DNA from: Sphingosinicella sp.
GTDB taxonomy: Bacteria > Pseudomonadota > Alphaproteobacteria > Sphingomonadales > Sphingomonadaceae
Length of the DNA stretch: 64,000 nucleotides
Direction of reading: 5' to 3'
NCBI GenBank assembly: GCA_013816585.1
Contig: JACDEE010000004.1
Coordinates: 67,017 to 131,016 of the forward strand
Shown: piece after piece, positions 9,789 to 20,900 of the stretch
Layout of the letters: every line of letters starts with the position of its first letter
Numbering within the stretch: position 1 is the stretch's first letter
Made by a program: the position numbers and the translations under genes
The notes under the pieces: generated by a model
What the model was told of the DNA's origin: nothing
The model's input: the letters and a program-made list of their open reading frames with translations, nothing else
Databases searched by the model: none

Positions 9789-10690
9789 ATCGCGTCACCC
9801 TGACTACCCGGCGCGCCCATGATTTGATGCAACAGTCTCCGCAGCCACTTTAGGCCGAGATCGTCGCTGAGATGTGGCGGATAGAGCAGCCATTGCTGGT
9901 CGGGCTCCTGATCGAAGGGAAGCTCGGCGCTGGTTATACCCAGAGGCCGGCCCAGCGTTTCGACCAGACGCGAAGGCAGGATCGCCATCAGGTCCGATCG
10001 GCCGACCAGATGCAGCGCCTGCAGATAATGGGGAACCGTGGCGGAGATTGAGCGCGCCAGGCCCATCTGCCCAAGCCAGCGATCCGCCAGATCCTCGGCC
10101 TGGCCGGTCGCTACGACGGCGACGTGGCCACGAGATAGAATTTCATTCCCGCGCGGCGGCGAGTGGTCGCCGGCAAAGGCGAGCACGTCGCGATCCTCGA
10201 AGAGGCGTTCCATCCGATATCCAGGGAAGATATCGGGATCGGTGGCGATCGCGAAATCGATCTCCTGCCTCGGCTCCCCCGGCCCCGGCCAGGGAATGAT
10301 CGTCAGACGGCAATGGGGGGCGTCGCCCCGGAGCTTCGTCACGAGGGCCGGGAGAATGACGGCGGCAACAACGTCCGGAATAGCAGCGCGAAAATTTCGG
10401 ACGGCGACAGCGGGGTCGAAGATGGGCGCCGAATATAAAGCGGTGGCATCCCGCAATAATCGCTTCACCGGCTCTCGCAGATTTTCAGCCCGCGGCGTTC
10501 GCTGAAGCCGCGCGCCGTCGCGGACCAGCAATCTGTCGTCGAATGCGTCGCGGAGCCGGGCCAGCGTGCGGCTCATCGCCGGCTGGGATAGACCGATACG
10601 GACCCCGGCCTGCGTCACGCTCATGGTGTCGAGCAAAACGTCCAGGGCCGCCAACAGACCCAGATCGAAGTTACCATTCGTTCTTTGCAT
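9785..10690 (-). CDS. LysR family transcriptional regulator
   Basis: N-terminal HTH (DLGLLAALDVLLDTMSVTQAGVRIGLSQPAMSRTLARLRDAFDDRLLVR). Confidence 0.92.
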   Translation of the reverse strand: MQRTNGNFDLGLLAALDVLLDTMSVTQAGVRIGLSQPAMSRTLARLRDAFDDRLLVRDGARLQRTPRAENLREPVKRLLRDATALYSAPIFDPAVAVRNFRAAIPDVVAAVILPALVTKLRGDAPHCRLTIIPWPGPGEPRQEIDFAIATDPDIFPGYRMERLFEDRDVLAFAGDHSPPRGNEILSRGHVAVVATGQAEDLADRWLGQMGLARSISATVPHYLQALHLVGRSDLMAILPSRLVETLGRPLGITSAELPFDQEPDQQWLLYPPHLSDDLGLKWLRRLLHQIMGAPGSQGDAI

Positions 10691-10761
10691 AGCGATTATC
10701 TTATCTATGCATTTGCAACATGTCTATTTGAACGCGATCTTCGGCTCGAAGGGGAACTGAG

Positions 10762-11202
10762 GTGACCGCGATCGAAAACAAACGAATGATCAGCGACATC
10801 TATACCGCGCTTGAAAAAGGGGACCGGGGGCCGTTCGGCGAGGCCTGCCACCCGAACTATGTCTGGAGATTTCCAGGTCATTGCAGCTGGTCGAGGCGTT
10901 TCGAAGGCCAGGAGTCGGTTCGCCGAGACCTTATTGCACCGCTATTCGCTTTGTTCGCGACCGAATATACAGCCCGCGTCATCAATCTCGTTGCCGAAGG
11001 CGATCAGGTGGTGGCCGAAGTGCGCGGCGACGTCATCACCAAGGCCGGCGGGCGCTATAACAATGAATATTGTTTCATTTTCAAATTTCGCGACGGGAAG
11101 ATCATTGAGATCGTGGAATATTGCGACACCGATTTGGAAGAACGGGTGCTCGGGAAATATGAAGATGCGGTCGCCGTCTATCGGGAGAAGCAGGCGGTGT
11201 AG
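10762..11202 (+). CDS. SnoaL-like / NTF2-fold ketosteroid isomerase-related protein
   Basis: Compact 146-aa protein with NTF2-like pattern (NKRMISDIYTALEKGD...YNNEYCFIFKFRDGKIIEIVEYCDTDL); divergent from the LysR gene. Confidence 0.8.
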   Translation: MTAIENKRMISDIYTALEKGDRGPFGEACHPNYVWRFPGHCSWSRRFEGQESVRRDLIAPLFALFATEYTARVINLVAEGDQVVAEVRGDVITKAGGRYNNEYCFIFKFRDGKIIEIVEYCDTDLEERVLGKYEDAVAVYREKQAV

Positions 11203-11235
11203 CCCTCCTGCCGAATTGAAGACCCTTGAGGCCGA

Positions 11236-11904
11236 TCAGATTTTCGCGGCAATCCAGATAAGGTGACGCGCCCCGCGATCCTTGCGGGCGCGGACCGCCT
11301 CTTCCGTCACGTCGAAACCGGCCTTGCGAAGGCGCGCGGAGAATTTCGGATCGGGCGACGACGACCAGATCGCGAATATACCTCCGGGCTTGAGTGCTGA
11401 ACGAGCGTCCGCCAGGCCGGCACTGCCATAGAGCCGGTTATTGGCTTCGATGGTGAGACCGTGCGGCCCGTTATCGACGTCGAGCAGGATGGCGTCGTAA
11501 TCGGACCGGGAGGCCCCGATCATCCCACCAACATCGCCTTCGACGACGGTGACGCGGGCATCCGTCAGGCTTTGACCGTAGAAATGAGCGAGTGGGCCCC
11601 GCGCCCAATCGATGATCGCCGGAACCAGCTCGGCGACGACGATATCGCAATCACCGCGCCATTCCGCCAACGCGGCGCGCAAGGTGAAGCCCATGCCGAG
11701 GCCGCCGATCAGGATCCGGGGCCGCGCACGGCCCCCAATTCTCGCCGCCGTCAGCGAGGCGAGCGCCTCTTCCGACCCGCTCAGCCGGCTGTTCATCAGC
11801 TCGTTGGCCCCGAGCATGATCGAAAATTCCTCGCCGCGCTGAAACAGGCGAAGTTCGCCGCCGCCTGGAAGCTCGGCCGTGTCGATCAGCAATCGCGGGA
11901 TCAT
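11236..11904 (-). CDS. Spermidine synthase-like SAM-dependent methyltransferase
   Basis: ILIGGLGMGFTLRAAL...VVVAELVPAIIDWARGPLAHFYG...YDAILLDVDNGP resembles the spermidine synthase fold. Confidence 0.75.
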   Translation of the reverse strand: MIPRLLIDTAELPGGGELRLFQRGEEFSIMLGANELMNSRLSGSEEALASLTAARIGGRARPRILIGGLGMGFTLRAALAEWRGDCDIVVAELVPAIIDWARGPLAHFYGQSLTDARVTVVEGDVGGMIGASRSDYDAILLDVDNGPHGLTIEANNRLYGSAGLADARSALKPGGIFAIWSSSPDPKFSARLRKAGFDVTEEAVRARKDRGARHLIWIAAKI

Positions 11905-11907
11905 ATC

Positions 11908-13227
11908 CTAGCTTTTGGCGAGTATATCGAGCGACGCTGCGACCATCGCCTCGGTTGCGGTCCCGATCACCGCTTCGGCTTCGGGCGCCCAAAAGGGGCT
12001 GTGGATCGACGGCAGCTTGGTCGGATCCCCCTGGGCCGATTCCCATCGGGCCTTGGGCACGCCGCCCACCCAGAAGATCAGGCTCTCGATCGATTTGTCG
12101 GCACGATAAAAACGGCTGAAATCCTCTCCACCCATCACGGCCGGTGTGGCGACCACCCGCTCGGCTCCGAACCGCTGGGTGAACAAGGCCGCCATATCCT
12201 CGGTAATCTTCTTGGTATTGAAAGTGGCGGGGGTCGCCTGATTCTCCCGCACCGTGACGACGGGCATCCGGTCCTCGGGCATGCCCGCCGCGATCGCCTC
12301 GCCGCGCGCGATCCGCGCGATACCGTTCAGCAGAAGCTTGCGCGTTTCGTCGGTATAGCTGCGAACGGTCAGCAACATCTTTGCCTCGTCAGAGATGATG
12401 TTGTGCTTGGCGCCCGAATGGAAACTTCCGACGGTGACCACCGCCGGCGCCTGGGGATCGACTTCCCGGCTGACCAGGGTCTGGAGGGCGGTAACGATGC
12501 GCGCCCCAAGGACGATCGGATCCTTGGTGGTGTGCGGATAGGCGCCGTGACCGCCCACCCCCTTTACCAATATATCGACGCTGTCGACATTGGCGAGCGC
12601 GTAGCCCGGCGTATAGCCGATCGTTCCGGCAGGAAGCGAAGCGGCGTCATGAAAGGCAATGACATGTGCCGGCTTAGGAAACCGGGTGAACAATCCGTCC
12701 TCAAGCATCGCCTTGGCGCCTTCGCTGGTTTCCTCGCCCGGCTGGGCGATCATGACGAGCGTGCCCGACCATTGATCCTTCATCGCCGCGAGCCGGCGGG
12801 CCGTGCCGACCCAGGCGCTCATATGCGTATCGTGCCCGCAGGCGTGCATGACTCCGCTTTCGACCCCGGCAAGGCTGGTGGCGCGGACCTTGCTGGCGAA
12901 TGCAAGCCCGGTCTGCTCCTCCACCGGAAGCCCGTCCATGTCGGCGCGAAGCATCAGCACCGGCCCGGGGCCATTCTTCATCACCGCGACAATGCCTGTC
13001 TTCCCGACGCCGGTCGTCACGTCGAAGCCCAGTTTCTTCACTTCGGCCGCAAGCTTGGCGGCGCTGCGCGTCTCCTGCATGCTGAGTTCGGGATTGGCGT
13101 GGAGGTCACGATAGAGGGTCAGCAAGGACGGCATGTCCTTCGCCACCGCGTCGCGAAGCGGATCGGCGGCCGCGGGCGATGAAAAAATTGTAAGGGACAG
13201 AAGGGCTGCCAGCAGGCTGCGTCTCAT
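11908..13227 (-). CDS. M20 family metallopeptidase / amidohydrolase (secreted)
   Basis: HACGHDTHMSAWVGTARRLA, GVGGHGAYPH, MGGEDFSRF motifs; signal peptide from ATG at 13227. Confidence 0.9.
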   Translation of the reverse strand: MRRSLLAALLSLTIFSSPAAADPLRDAVAKDMPSLLTLYRDLHANPELSMQETRSAAKLAAEVKKLGFDVTTGVGKTGIVAVMKNGPGPVLMLRADMDGLPVEEQTGLAFASKVRATSLAGVESGVMHACGHDTHMSAWVGTARRLAAMKDQWSGTLVMIAQPGEETSEGAKAMLEDGLFTRFPKPAHVIAFHDAASLPAGTIGYTPGYALANVDSVDILVKGVGGHGAYPHTTKDPIVLGARIVTALQTLVSREVDPQAPAVVTVGSFHSGAKHNIISDEAKMLLTVRSYTDETRKLLLNGIARIARGEAIAAGMPEDRMPVVTVRENQATPATFNTKKITEDMAALFTQRFGAERVVATPAVMGGEDFSRFYRADKSIESLIFWVGGVPKARWESAQGDPTKLPSIHSPFWAPEAEAVIGTATEAMVAASLDILAKS

Positions 13228-13249
13228 TTGATATTCCTCTTGAGCAGGA

Positions 13250-13879
13250 TCAGCCGCGCGGAACGAGTTCCAGCACGTCGACGGTGGATTCGAAATGGGG
13301 ATAGGGGAAGGCGATCCGCCAGCGTCTTTCGTCAACGCGTTCCACCACGCCCACCATGTCGCGTTCGCGGTCCTGGCCATACTGAAGCGCCCTTTTCTCG
13401 TCGCCCAATTGCAGAGTACCCAGAAACACCATCCGGCGGCTGGTATCCGGGAGGAAAAGACCGATCGGCCGCTGCGAACCCGTCAATTTGGCAAAGCTCG
13501 TCATTCCGTTTTCGGCGCGGAGGCGGCAATCGAAAGGAGGATAAGCGACATATTGAAGCGTGCCGCTTCCCCTGGCGCCGATCTTCACCATGCGGCAGCT
13601 ATAAGGGCCAGGCTGCGGAGTTTGCCAGTCGATCGCCGCGTCCGGTTGCAGCAAAGCGCCTTCTTTCGCGATCTCGCTTTGGTGTCCGCCGGCTTCGGCC
13701 TTGCTAAGCCCCTGCACCCAGGCAGTGCGCCACTGGCGCACGCGCGCGCGATCGTCGTCGGTCGCGATCTCTCGCCAGTCGATCGAAGCGGTACGGGAAG
13801 GTTCGACCTTGCTCCCGTCACCCTTGGCGCAGGCCACAAGCGTCAGAGCCGCGAAAAGGGGGACGAAGGCCGCTTTCAT
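13250..13879 (-). CDS. Hypothetical lipoprotein
   Basis: Lipobox MKAAFVPLFAALTLVACAKG; no recognised domain. Confidence 0.65.
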   Translation of the reverse strand: MKAAFVPLFAALTLVACAKGDGSKVEPSRTASIDWREIATDDDRARVRQWRTAWVQGLSKAEAGGHQSEIAKEGALLQPDAAIDWQTPQPGPYSCRMVKIGARGSGTLQYVAYPPFDCRLRAENGMTSFAKLTGSQRPIGLFLPDTSRRMVFLGTLQLGDEKRALQYGQDRERDMVGVVERVDERRWRIAFPYPHFESTVDVLELVPRG

Positions 13880-13954
13880 GTGGATTCCTCTAGCTGGGCA
13901 GAGCTTGCAGCAGGCCGCCCCCCTCCACAAGGCATGATCATCACCGTAGAAACT

Positions 13955-14740
13955 TCATTGCGCCGTCCAGCCGCCATCCATCGAAAGATTGGCGCCGGTA
14001 ATCGCGGAGGCGTCGTCGCGGCAGAGGAACAAGGCGAGCGATGCGACCTGATCCACCGTGACGAATTGCTTGGTCGGCTGGGCGGCGAGGAGCACGTCGT
14101 TCATCACCTGCTCGCGCGTCAGGTTGCGAGCCTTCATCGTGTCGGGGACCTGGCTTTCCACCAAATTGGTCCAGACATAGCCAGGGCTGATGCAGTTCAC
14201 CGTTACCCCGGCCTGCGCCACTTCCAGCGCCACCGCCTTGGTGAGGCCGGCAATGCCATGCTTGGCCGCCACATAAGGCGCCTTGTTGGGGCTTGCGACC
14301 AGGCTGTGCGCCGAGGCGGTGCTGATGATGCGGCCCCATCCCTTCGCCTTCATGCCCGGGAGCGCCAGGCGAATGGCGTGGAAGGCGGCGCTGAGGTTGA
14401 GCGCGATAATCAGGTCCCATTTTTCAGGCGGAAATTCATCGATCGGCGCGACATGCTGCATCCCCGCATTGTTTATGAGGATGTCTAGGCCGCCGAGCTC
14501 GTCGATGGTTTCGCCTATCAACTTCTCGATCTGGTCGGGCCTGGTCAGGTCCGCTCCATTGTAGCGAGCCAACGCTCCGCTGGCGTCTTCAAGCTCCTGC
14601 TGGATCGCCTCGATTTCGCCAGCGTCGCCGAAGCCGTTCAGCATGACCGCCGCTCCTTCGGCGGCAAGCGCCCGGGCGCAGGCAAGGCCGATTCCCGAAG
14701 TCGACCCGGTGACGAGAGCGATTTTGCCTTTGAGGAACAT
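13955..14740 (-). CDS. 3-hydroxybutyrate dehydrogenase (SDR family)
   Basis: MFLKGKIALVTGSTSGIGLACARALAAEGAAVMLNGFGD...NNAGMQHVAPIDEFP...YVAAKHGIAGLTK...VNCISPGYVWTNLVE typical of HBDH. Start 14740 rather than the long ORF start. Confidence 0.88.
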   Translation of the reverse strand: MFLKGKIALVTGSTSGIGLACARALAAEGAAVMLNGFGDAGEIEAIQQELEDASGALARYNGADLTRPDQIEKLIGETIDELGGLDILINNAGMQHVAPIDEFPPEKWDLIIALNLSAAFHAIRLALPGMKAKGWGRIISTASAHSLVASPNKAPYVAAKHGIAGLTKAVALEVAQAGVTVNCISPGYVWTNLVESQVPDTMKARNLTREQVMNDVLLAAQPTKQFVTVDQVASLALFLCRDDASAITGANLSMDGGWTAQ

Positions 14741-14849
14741 GCGCGCCTTTCGATTGAGGAAGGCAGGCTTTTTCGGCGGACTGGAATTGAAATGCAACCG
14801 CGTGGGCTCGCGAAGCATTGTCCAGCCGAAACGACCTTTGGAGACCAAT

Positions 14850-15725
14850 ATGCGCTTTGGCGGACGCAGGACTAGCGGCAATGTCGGCATGCAGAGCGGA
14901 GGGGGCGGCTTCGGCTTTCCCGGCGGAGGGGGCGGCGGCTTTCCGATCGGCGGGGGCGGCATGGGCTGCGGCGGTATCGTCATCCTGCTGATTCTCGCGC
15001 TGGTGTTCGGAATCAATCCGATGAGCCTGCTCAGCGGTGGCGGGCAGATGGCCTCGGGACCCGTTGAGCGGACAGGAGCTGCGGAAGCTTGCGACACGAG
15101 CGAGTCCAATAAATTTTCCTGCCAGGTCCTGGCTTCGACCGAGGATCAATGGGGCCGCATCTTCCAGGCCAAAGGTCAGCAATATCGTCCGCCGTCGATG
15201 GATTTTTACGAGCGCAACGGCCAGTCTGGCTGCGGCGCAGCGCAATCGGCGATGGGGCCTTTTTATTGCCCACAGGACCAGCGCATCTACATCGATCCGA
15301 CTTTCTTTCAGGAACTGGACCAGCGTTTCAAAGCGCCGGGCGATTTCGCCCAGGCCTATGTGATCGCGCATGAGGTGGGCCATCATATCCAGACCATCAC
15401 CGGCACCGCCGACCGGGTCAGGCAGGCGCAGTCCCGCGCCAGCAAGGCCGAAGGAAATGCGCTGCAGGTCAAGATGGAATTGCAGGCCGATTGCTATGCC
15501 GGCGTCTGGGCGGCGACCGAGCGCGAGGCCCTGGAGCCGGGCGATGTCGAAGAAGGCATGCGGGCGGCCTCCGCGATCGGCGACGACACGCTGCAGAAAG
15601 CGGCGCAGGGTTATGCCGTTCCGGAAAGCTTCACGCACGGCACCTCGGCCCAACGCCAGGAAGCCCTGCAGCGGGGACTGGGCAGCGGCGATCCCGCGGT
15701 GTGCGACGCTTATTCTCCCGCCTGA
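14850..15725 (+). CDS. KPN_02809/YpfJ family neutral zinc metallopeptidase
   Basis: MRFGGRRTSGNV + Gly-rich linker + single TM + HEVGHHIQTITG zinc motif + ELQADCYAGVWA. Confidence 0.92.
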   Translation: MRFGGRRTSGNVGMQSGGGGFGFPGGGGGGFPIGGGGMGCGGIVILLILALVFGINPMSLLSGGGQMASGPVERTGAAEACDTSESNKFSCQVLASTEDQWGRIFQAKGQQYRPPSMDFYERNGQSGCGAAQSAMGPFYCPQDQRIYIDPTFFQELDQRFKAPGDFAQAYVIAHEVGHHIQTITGTADRVRQAQSRASKAEGNALQVKMELQADCYAGVWAATEREALEPGDVEEGMRAASAIGDDTLQKAAQGYAVPESFTHGTSAQRQEALQRGLGSGDPAVCDAYSPA

Positions 15726-15750
15726 ACGAATGGGGCGCAAGCCCCGCTCG

Positions 15751-17853
15751 TCAAAGCGTGAAGCGGAGAGTCGCGCGCAAGGTGGTCGGTGCGCCGGGCG
15801 CAATATTATTGTCGCTATGCGCGGTCGCGAAATAGTCCGCGCCGAAGATATTTTCGACGTTCAGCTGGCCTTCCACTCCGGGGACCAGCTCGTAGAAAAT
15901 CGCACCATCGAAGCGCGCGTAGCCCGGCAGTTCGACCTGATTGCTGATCGACGTGAAAGATTTGGTGCGGGCAATGACACCGAGGCCGACGCCGAGATCG
16001 GGGTTCACGTCGTATCGATTCCAGAGCGAGAATTGATGGCGCGGGACCAGCGGGACTTCACAGGCTCCGCTGAGGCAGGCTGAAGTTACCCGCCTGACCT
16101 CCGCCTTCTGCCATGCATAACCGGCCGCCACCTGCCATCTGTTGGTGAGGCTGCGTTCCAGTCCCAATTCCAGCCCGCGGCTGCGCTGTGCCCCGGTGAG
16201 CACAATGGTCCCGCTTCCATCAGGATTGGGTGCACGTGTGTTGGTACGGTCCAGTTGATAGAGAGCGGCGGTCGCCAGCAACCCTTCGGTTGGCTCCCAT
16301 TTGGCGCCAATCTCGTAATTGTCGAATTTCTCGGGCTTAAGGGTCGCGGAGATCGCATCCAGGTTACCAAACTGATCTCCCGAACTCGGCAAATAGGATC
16401 GGCCGTAGCTGGCATAGAGCGAAAGGTTCGGCATCGGCTTGGCGATCAGACCGATGCGCGGCGAAAAAACTTCGTCCTTCCGGATGAATTCCCGACCGTT
16501 GTTCAAATTGGTGACGTTGAGCTCGAACCGGTCGAAGCGAAGGCCGGCGACGATTTCGAACATCGGGGACAGGCGGATCTGGTCCTGCACATAGAGCGCG
16601 GCGACCTGTGCCTTCGTACGAACATTGGCGTCGCTGGCGGCAGGGGCAAAGGTAACGATCGCATCGATAGTGGGATCGGTTAGCGGAACTTCATTAGAGC
16701 CGGCAAAGGTGCCGCTCAACCTCCGGTTACGGGACTTCTGCCGCCCAAGCTCGAACCCAAATAACAGGGTCTGGTCGATTCCGCCGAGACTGTTTTCCCA
16801 AACCAGATCGGTCTGGCTGAACAAATTATTGCGGTCGTTTTCGCTATTATAGGCGCCGAGACGTGCCCGCGCCGGGTTCGGTCCCGCCGCTGCCAGAAGC
16901 AGGCTTGGATAGATGTTCTGATAGAATTTGTCGTAACTGCCATAGACGGTTCGGTTCCGGACGCTGAGCCCTTCGCCCAACTGATGTTCGACGGCGAAGG
17001 TGCCGAGTTGCACGTTTACCCTGGCGAAGCTCTGGTCGGGGTCGCCAAAGAAGACGGTGTCGAACCCTTCGAGCGGGAGGCCGGAATCGGATGGCACACC
17101 CCGGTCGGTGGTGCGGCGATCGTGAGCATATTCGTAGGAAAGGTTGACACGCGTATCAGGGCCCACCAGGATCCCTGCCGTTGGATTGACCGCATAGCGT
17201 TCCAGTTCGGCTCCTTTGCGGAAGCTTTCGCCATTTTCGTACATGCCGTTGACGCGAAGGCCTGCCGAACTGCCCAATGGCTGGTCCACATCCTCGGTCA
17301 GCCGGTATCCACCCTCGCTGTCGCCGGAAATCGCGAACTCGCGATAGGGATTGAGGCTGGAGCGCTTGGTGACCCGGTTGACCACCCCGCCACCGCCGCC
17401 CCGCCCGAAGATCATCGCATTGGGTCCGCGCAGAATCTCGACCCGGTCCGAATTATACAGGTCGCGGAAATATTGGACGTCGTCGCGTATTCCATCGACG
17501 AAGAAGTCGGCTGTGCTATTGTTGCCGCGAAGGGTGATCTGATCGCGATTGCCCTCGCCCGTGCCGGGCATCGCGCCCGGGACGTAATTGAGGATATCGG
17601 CGATGGAGCGCAACGCCTGATCCTCGATCTGGCTTTCCGAAATCACCGTCATCGCCTGCGGGATATTACGAACGTCCGTATCTGTCTTGGTGCCGGTGCG
17701 CGTGGATTGAACGCCATATTCGCCGCGCTGGCCCGTCACGATGATCGGATCCGCTGAACCATCCGCAGCCTCCGCCACCGCCATGTCGGCAGCGAGCGCC
17801 GGACACGAAAAAGACACGGCGATAGCGAGAACCGAAACCGTACGGAAAATCAT
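15751..17853 (-). CDS. TonB-dependent siderophore receptor
   Basis: Signal peptide, plug (RNIPQAMTVISESQIEDQALRSIADILNYVPGAMPG...ITLRGNNSTADFFVDGIRDDVQYFRDLYNSDRVEILRGPNAMIFGRGGGGG), C-terminal TLRATLRFTL. Confidence 0.93.
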   Translation of the reverse strand: MIFRTVSVLAIAVSFSCPALAADMAVAEAADGSADPIIVTGQRGEYGVQSTRTGTKTDTDVRNIPQAMTVISESQIEDQALRSIADILNYVPGAMPGTGEGNRDQITLRGNNSTADFFVDGIRDDVQYFRDLYNSDRVEILRGPNAMIFGRGGGGGVVNRVTKRSSLNPYREFAISGDSEGGYRLTEDVDQPLGSSAGLRVNGMYENGESFRKGAELERYAVNPTAGILVGPDTRVNLSYEYAHDRRTTDRGVPSDSGLPLEGFDTVFFGDPDQSFARVNVQLGTFAVEHQLGEGLSVRNRTVYGSYDKFYQNIYPSLLLAAAGPNPARARLGAYNSENDRNNLFSQTDLVWENSLGGIDQTLLFGFELGRQKSRNRRLSGTFAGSNEVPLTDPTIDAIVTFAPAASDANVRTKAQVAALYVQDQIRLSPMFEIVAGLRFDRFELNVTNLNNGREFIRKDEVFSPRIGLIAKPMPNLSLYASYGRSYLPSSGDQFGNLDAISATLKPEKFDNYEIGAKWEPTEGLLATAALYQLDRTNTRAPNPDGSGTIVLTGAQRSRGLELGLERSLTNRWQVAAGYAWQKAEVRRVTSACLSGACEVPLVPRHQFSLWNRYDVNPDLGVGLGVIARTKSFTSISNQVELPGYARFDGAIFYELVPGVEGQLNVENIFGADYFATAHSDNNIAPGAPTTLRATLRFTL

Positions 17854-17900
17854 TAGGCCCCTTCATGCGCTGTTACGCGTGTGGAATGGCTCTATCGTTG

Positions 17901-17920
17901 TTGATAATGTTTCGCAATAG
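17901..17920. promoter_or_regulatory. Candidate Fur-type iron box upstream of the TonB receptor
   Basis: TTGATAATGTTTCGCAATAG resembles Fur-box patterns and lies about 48 bp upstream of the receptor start codon. Confidence 0.45.
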
Positions 17921-17923
17921 CGA

Positions 17924-20900
17924 TTATTCGGCCGCCAATAATCTCTCCGCACCGCCGAGATCGACGCTTACCAGGCGGCTGATACCCTTCTCGATCATAG
18001 TCACACCGAACAGCCGGTGCATGCGGCTCATCGTTACGGCATTATGAGTGACGATCAGATAGCGTGTGTCGGTTTCAGCGGTCATACGGTCCAGCAGATC
18101 GCAGAAACGTTCGATATTGGCGTCGTCCAAAGGTGCATCGACTTCATCCAGCACGCAGATCGGCGCCGGATTGGTGAGGAACAGGGCAAAGATCAGCGCC
18201 ACGGCGGTCAATGCCTGCTCGCCGCCCGATAGCAAGGTGAGCGCGGACAGGCGCTTGCCCGGCGGCTGCGCCATGATCTCCAGCCCGGCCTCAAGCGGGT
18301 CGTCGGATTCGATCAGTTCCAGATGCGCCTGCCCGCCTTCAAACAAGGTCGTGAAAAGGCTTCGGAAATGCCGATCCACCGCTTCAAAGGCAGCGAGCAG
18401 ACGGACCCTGCCTTCGCGGTTTAGGCTGCCGATCGAGCCGCGCAGCCGGTTGATCGCGAGCCCCAGTTCCTCGCGCTCGGCCTGGCTGCCGCTACGCCCT
18501 TCTTCCAGTTCGGTGAGCTCCTGTTCGGCCACCAGATTTACCGGGCCGATCCGCTCGCGCTCCGCGGTAAGCCGTTCGAGCGACGCGGATTCGACTGCTG
18601 TATCGACGATGCTCGCTTCCTCGAAACCGAGCTTTTCCGGCAGCAGAGGCGGCGGACATTCGAACCGCTCACCGGCGATCCGCCCCATCTCGATCCGTCG
18701 GCTTTCCTGATTCTCATGCCGCGCCGCCGCCCCGGCGCGGGCTTCGCGGGCAATCGAAAGCGCCTCGCCAACATCGGCCGACCTGGCTTCGGTTGCGCGA
18801 AGCGCTTCTTCGGCCTGGCGTTCATAAGCCGCGGCGGCTTCGGCGGCCTCCGAGGCAGCAATCGATTCGGCTTCGAGACTTTCCAGGGCCCCCGCCAGCT
18901 TGTCCGGAGCCTCCGAAAGCTCCGCATCTTCCGCTTCGGCCTCGGCGATGCGGCGGCCCATATCGTCGTGGCGCCGCGCCGCATCGGCGGCACGGACTTC
19001 CCAATCGGCCCGCTCTTTCGCCGCCGCTTCCGCACGCTGCCGATCGGCGGCGATCGTCCGCGCGTGCGTGGCAGCCTCGGCGCGAAGCTCGGCCAGCTTT
19101 TGCCCGGCAATGGCCGCCACCTCGCGCAGGGCCGCGACGCGCGCCTCGGTTACGGCCGCGTCGGGCAAGGCCGATGCGACGGAATGCGCCTCGGCGGCGG
19201 CTCGACTCGCATCTTCAAGGTCCGCCTGGGCCTGCATCACACGTTCGGCCAGCCCGGTGCGGCGCAGATCCAGCCGCTCGATGGCGACATTGGCGGCATC
19301 CTCCTCCTGGCCCGCTTCGCGAATGGCGTAAGCCGCGGCCGCTTCGGCCGCGCGGCCCGCATCGGCCGCCTCGCGCGCGGCCTGAAGACTTTGCAGAGCT
19401 GCATCGATGCGGCCTTGCGCTTCCGTCGCGGCCGCCTCGGATTTGGGAAGAGCCTGCTCGATCTCCGCGAGCCGGTTGACCCGGATCAGCCGTTCGGCGG
19501 CGGCCGCTCCAAGCCCCGATGCGATGAACCCGTCCCAGCGCCGCAGCAGGCCGTCGCGAGTGACCAGCCGTTGACCGACCGCCAATTCTATTCGGCCATC
19601 ATCTTCATCGACCACGGCGATCTGGGCCAGCCGCCGGGCCAACGCAGACGGAGCCTCGATATGATCCCCCAGCGCAGCGCAACCTGCGGGCAGAGCCGGA
19701 TCGTCGGCAGGAACGGCAATGCCAATCCACCGCCGCGGCGAATCCCCCTCCAGCGCCGCATCCAGATCGTCGCCGAGCGCGGCGGCAAGCGCGCGCTCAT
19801 AGCCCGGGTCGGCCTTCAAATGATTGATAGCCCGATTGCCGATGGCGCCCTCGACCGCGTTTCGGAGCGCCGTGGCTTCGGACTGGAGCGCAGCCAATGC
19901 GGCGCGCGTCGAGGCGCTTTCGCTTTCCGCCGCGTCGCGCGCGGACGCCGCCTGCTGGCGGCTGGCTTCAGCGGCAGCCACGGCGTCGATCGCCGCGGCA
20001 ATCTTTTCTTCGGCCTGTTCGTGTTTGCGGCGCGCCGAAGCCCGAGCCTCCACCAGTGGCGCCTGTTCGCCAAGCTCGGCCATTTGATCCTGTAGCCTCA
20101 TCATCTCGGCTTCCGCGCGCGATAGCTTCGCCCGGGCGCTTTCAAGCGCGGCCTGGGCCACGCGGGCTTCCGCCTGCTCGCCGGCCTGCTCGGCGCGCGC
20201 CTTGCCAAGAGCGGCCTCGGCCTCGCGTGCCGCATCCTCAAGCTCGACCGTCCGGATATCGATCGTGCCCCGGCCGGCTTCGGCGGATTTGATCCGGGCG
20301 GCAATGTCACCTGCCTCCTGTTCCAGCCTCGCGAGCGCCGCCCGGGCGTCCTCACCCAAAGCAGCTTCGCGCGCCCGGTCGGAAGTCAGCGAGCGCCGAC
20401 GTTCCGCAAGTTCGGCAATCCGGCGAGCCATTTGATCCCGCTCGGCGCGAAGCGCCGCTAGCCTGTGCCCCAGCGCAGATGCCTGTTCGCGCGCGGCCTG
20501 CGATGCCGCCCTCTTATCCCCCAGCGCCTGGGCGGCTTCTGCCTGATAAGCGGCGGCGGCTCGCTGCGCTTCGGACGCCTTTTCCACGGCTTCCACCGCC
20601 TTTTGCGCTTCCGCCTTGGCCAGTTCAGCGGCGGCGGCGGCCTCCCGCCATCTCGTGAAGATCAGGCGCGCTTCGGCAACGCGGATCTGGTCGGTAAGCT
20701 TCCGATAGCGTTCGGCCGCCCGAGCCTGCCGCTTCAGCGCAGCGGCCCGTTGCTCCATGTCGCCCAGCAATTCGTCCAGCCGGATTAGGTTGGCCTCCGC
20801 GGCGCGAAGCTTCTGCTCCGCATCCTTTCTGCGAACATGAAGCCCGGCAATTCCGGCCGCTTCCTCCAGCATCATTCGCCGTTCGGTGGGCTTGGCCGCG

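Noticed and set aside
14885-14965. GGCGGAGGGGGCGGC repetitive run
   Set aside because: Encodes the Gly-rich linker typical of YpfJ-family proteins, not a separate repeat element.
14589-15803. 404-aa minus-strand ORF overlapping the zinc metallopeptidase
   Set aside because: Antisense of the metallopeptidase gene; no domain-like sequence.
18716-20095. 459-aa + strand ORF
   Set aside because: Antisense shadow of the smc coiled-coil region; low-complexity Arg/Gly-rich translation.
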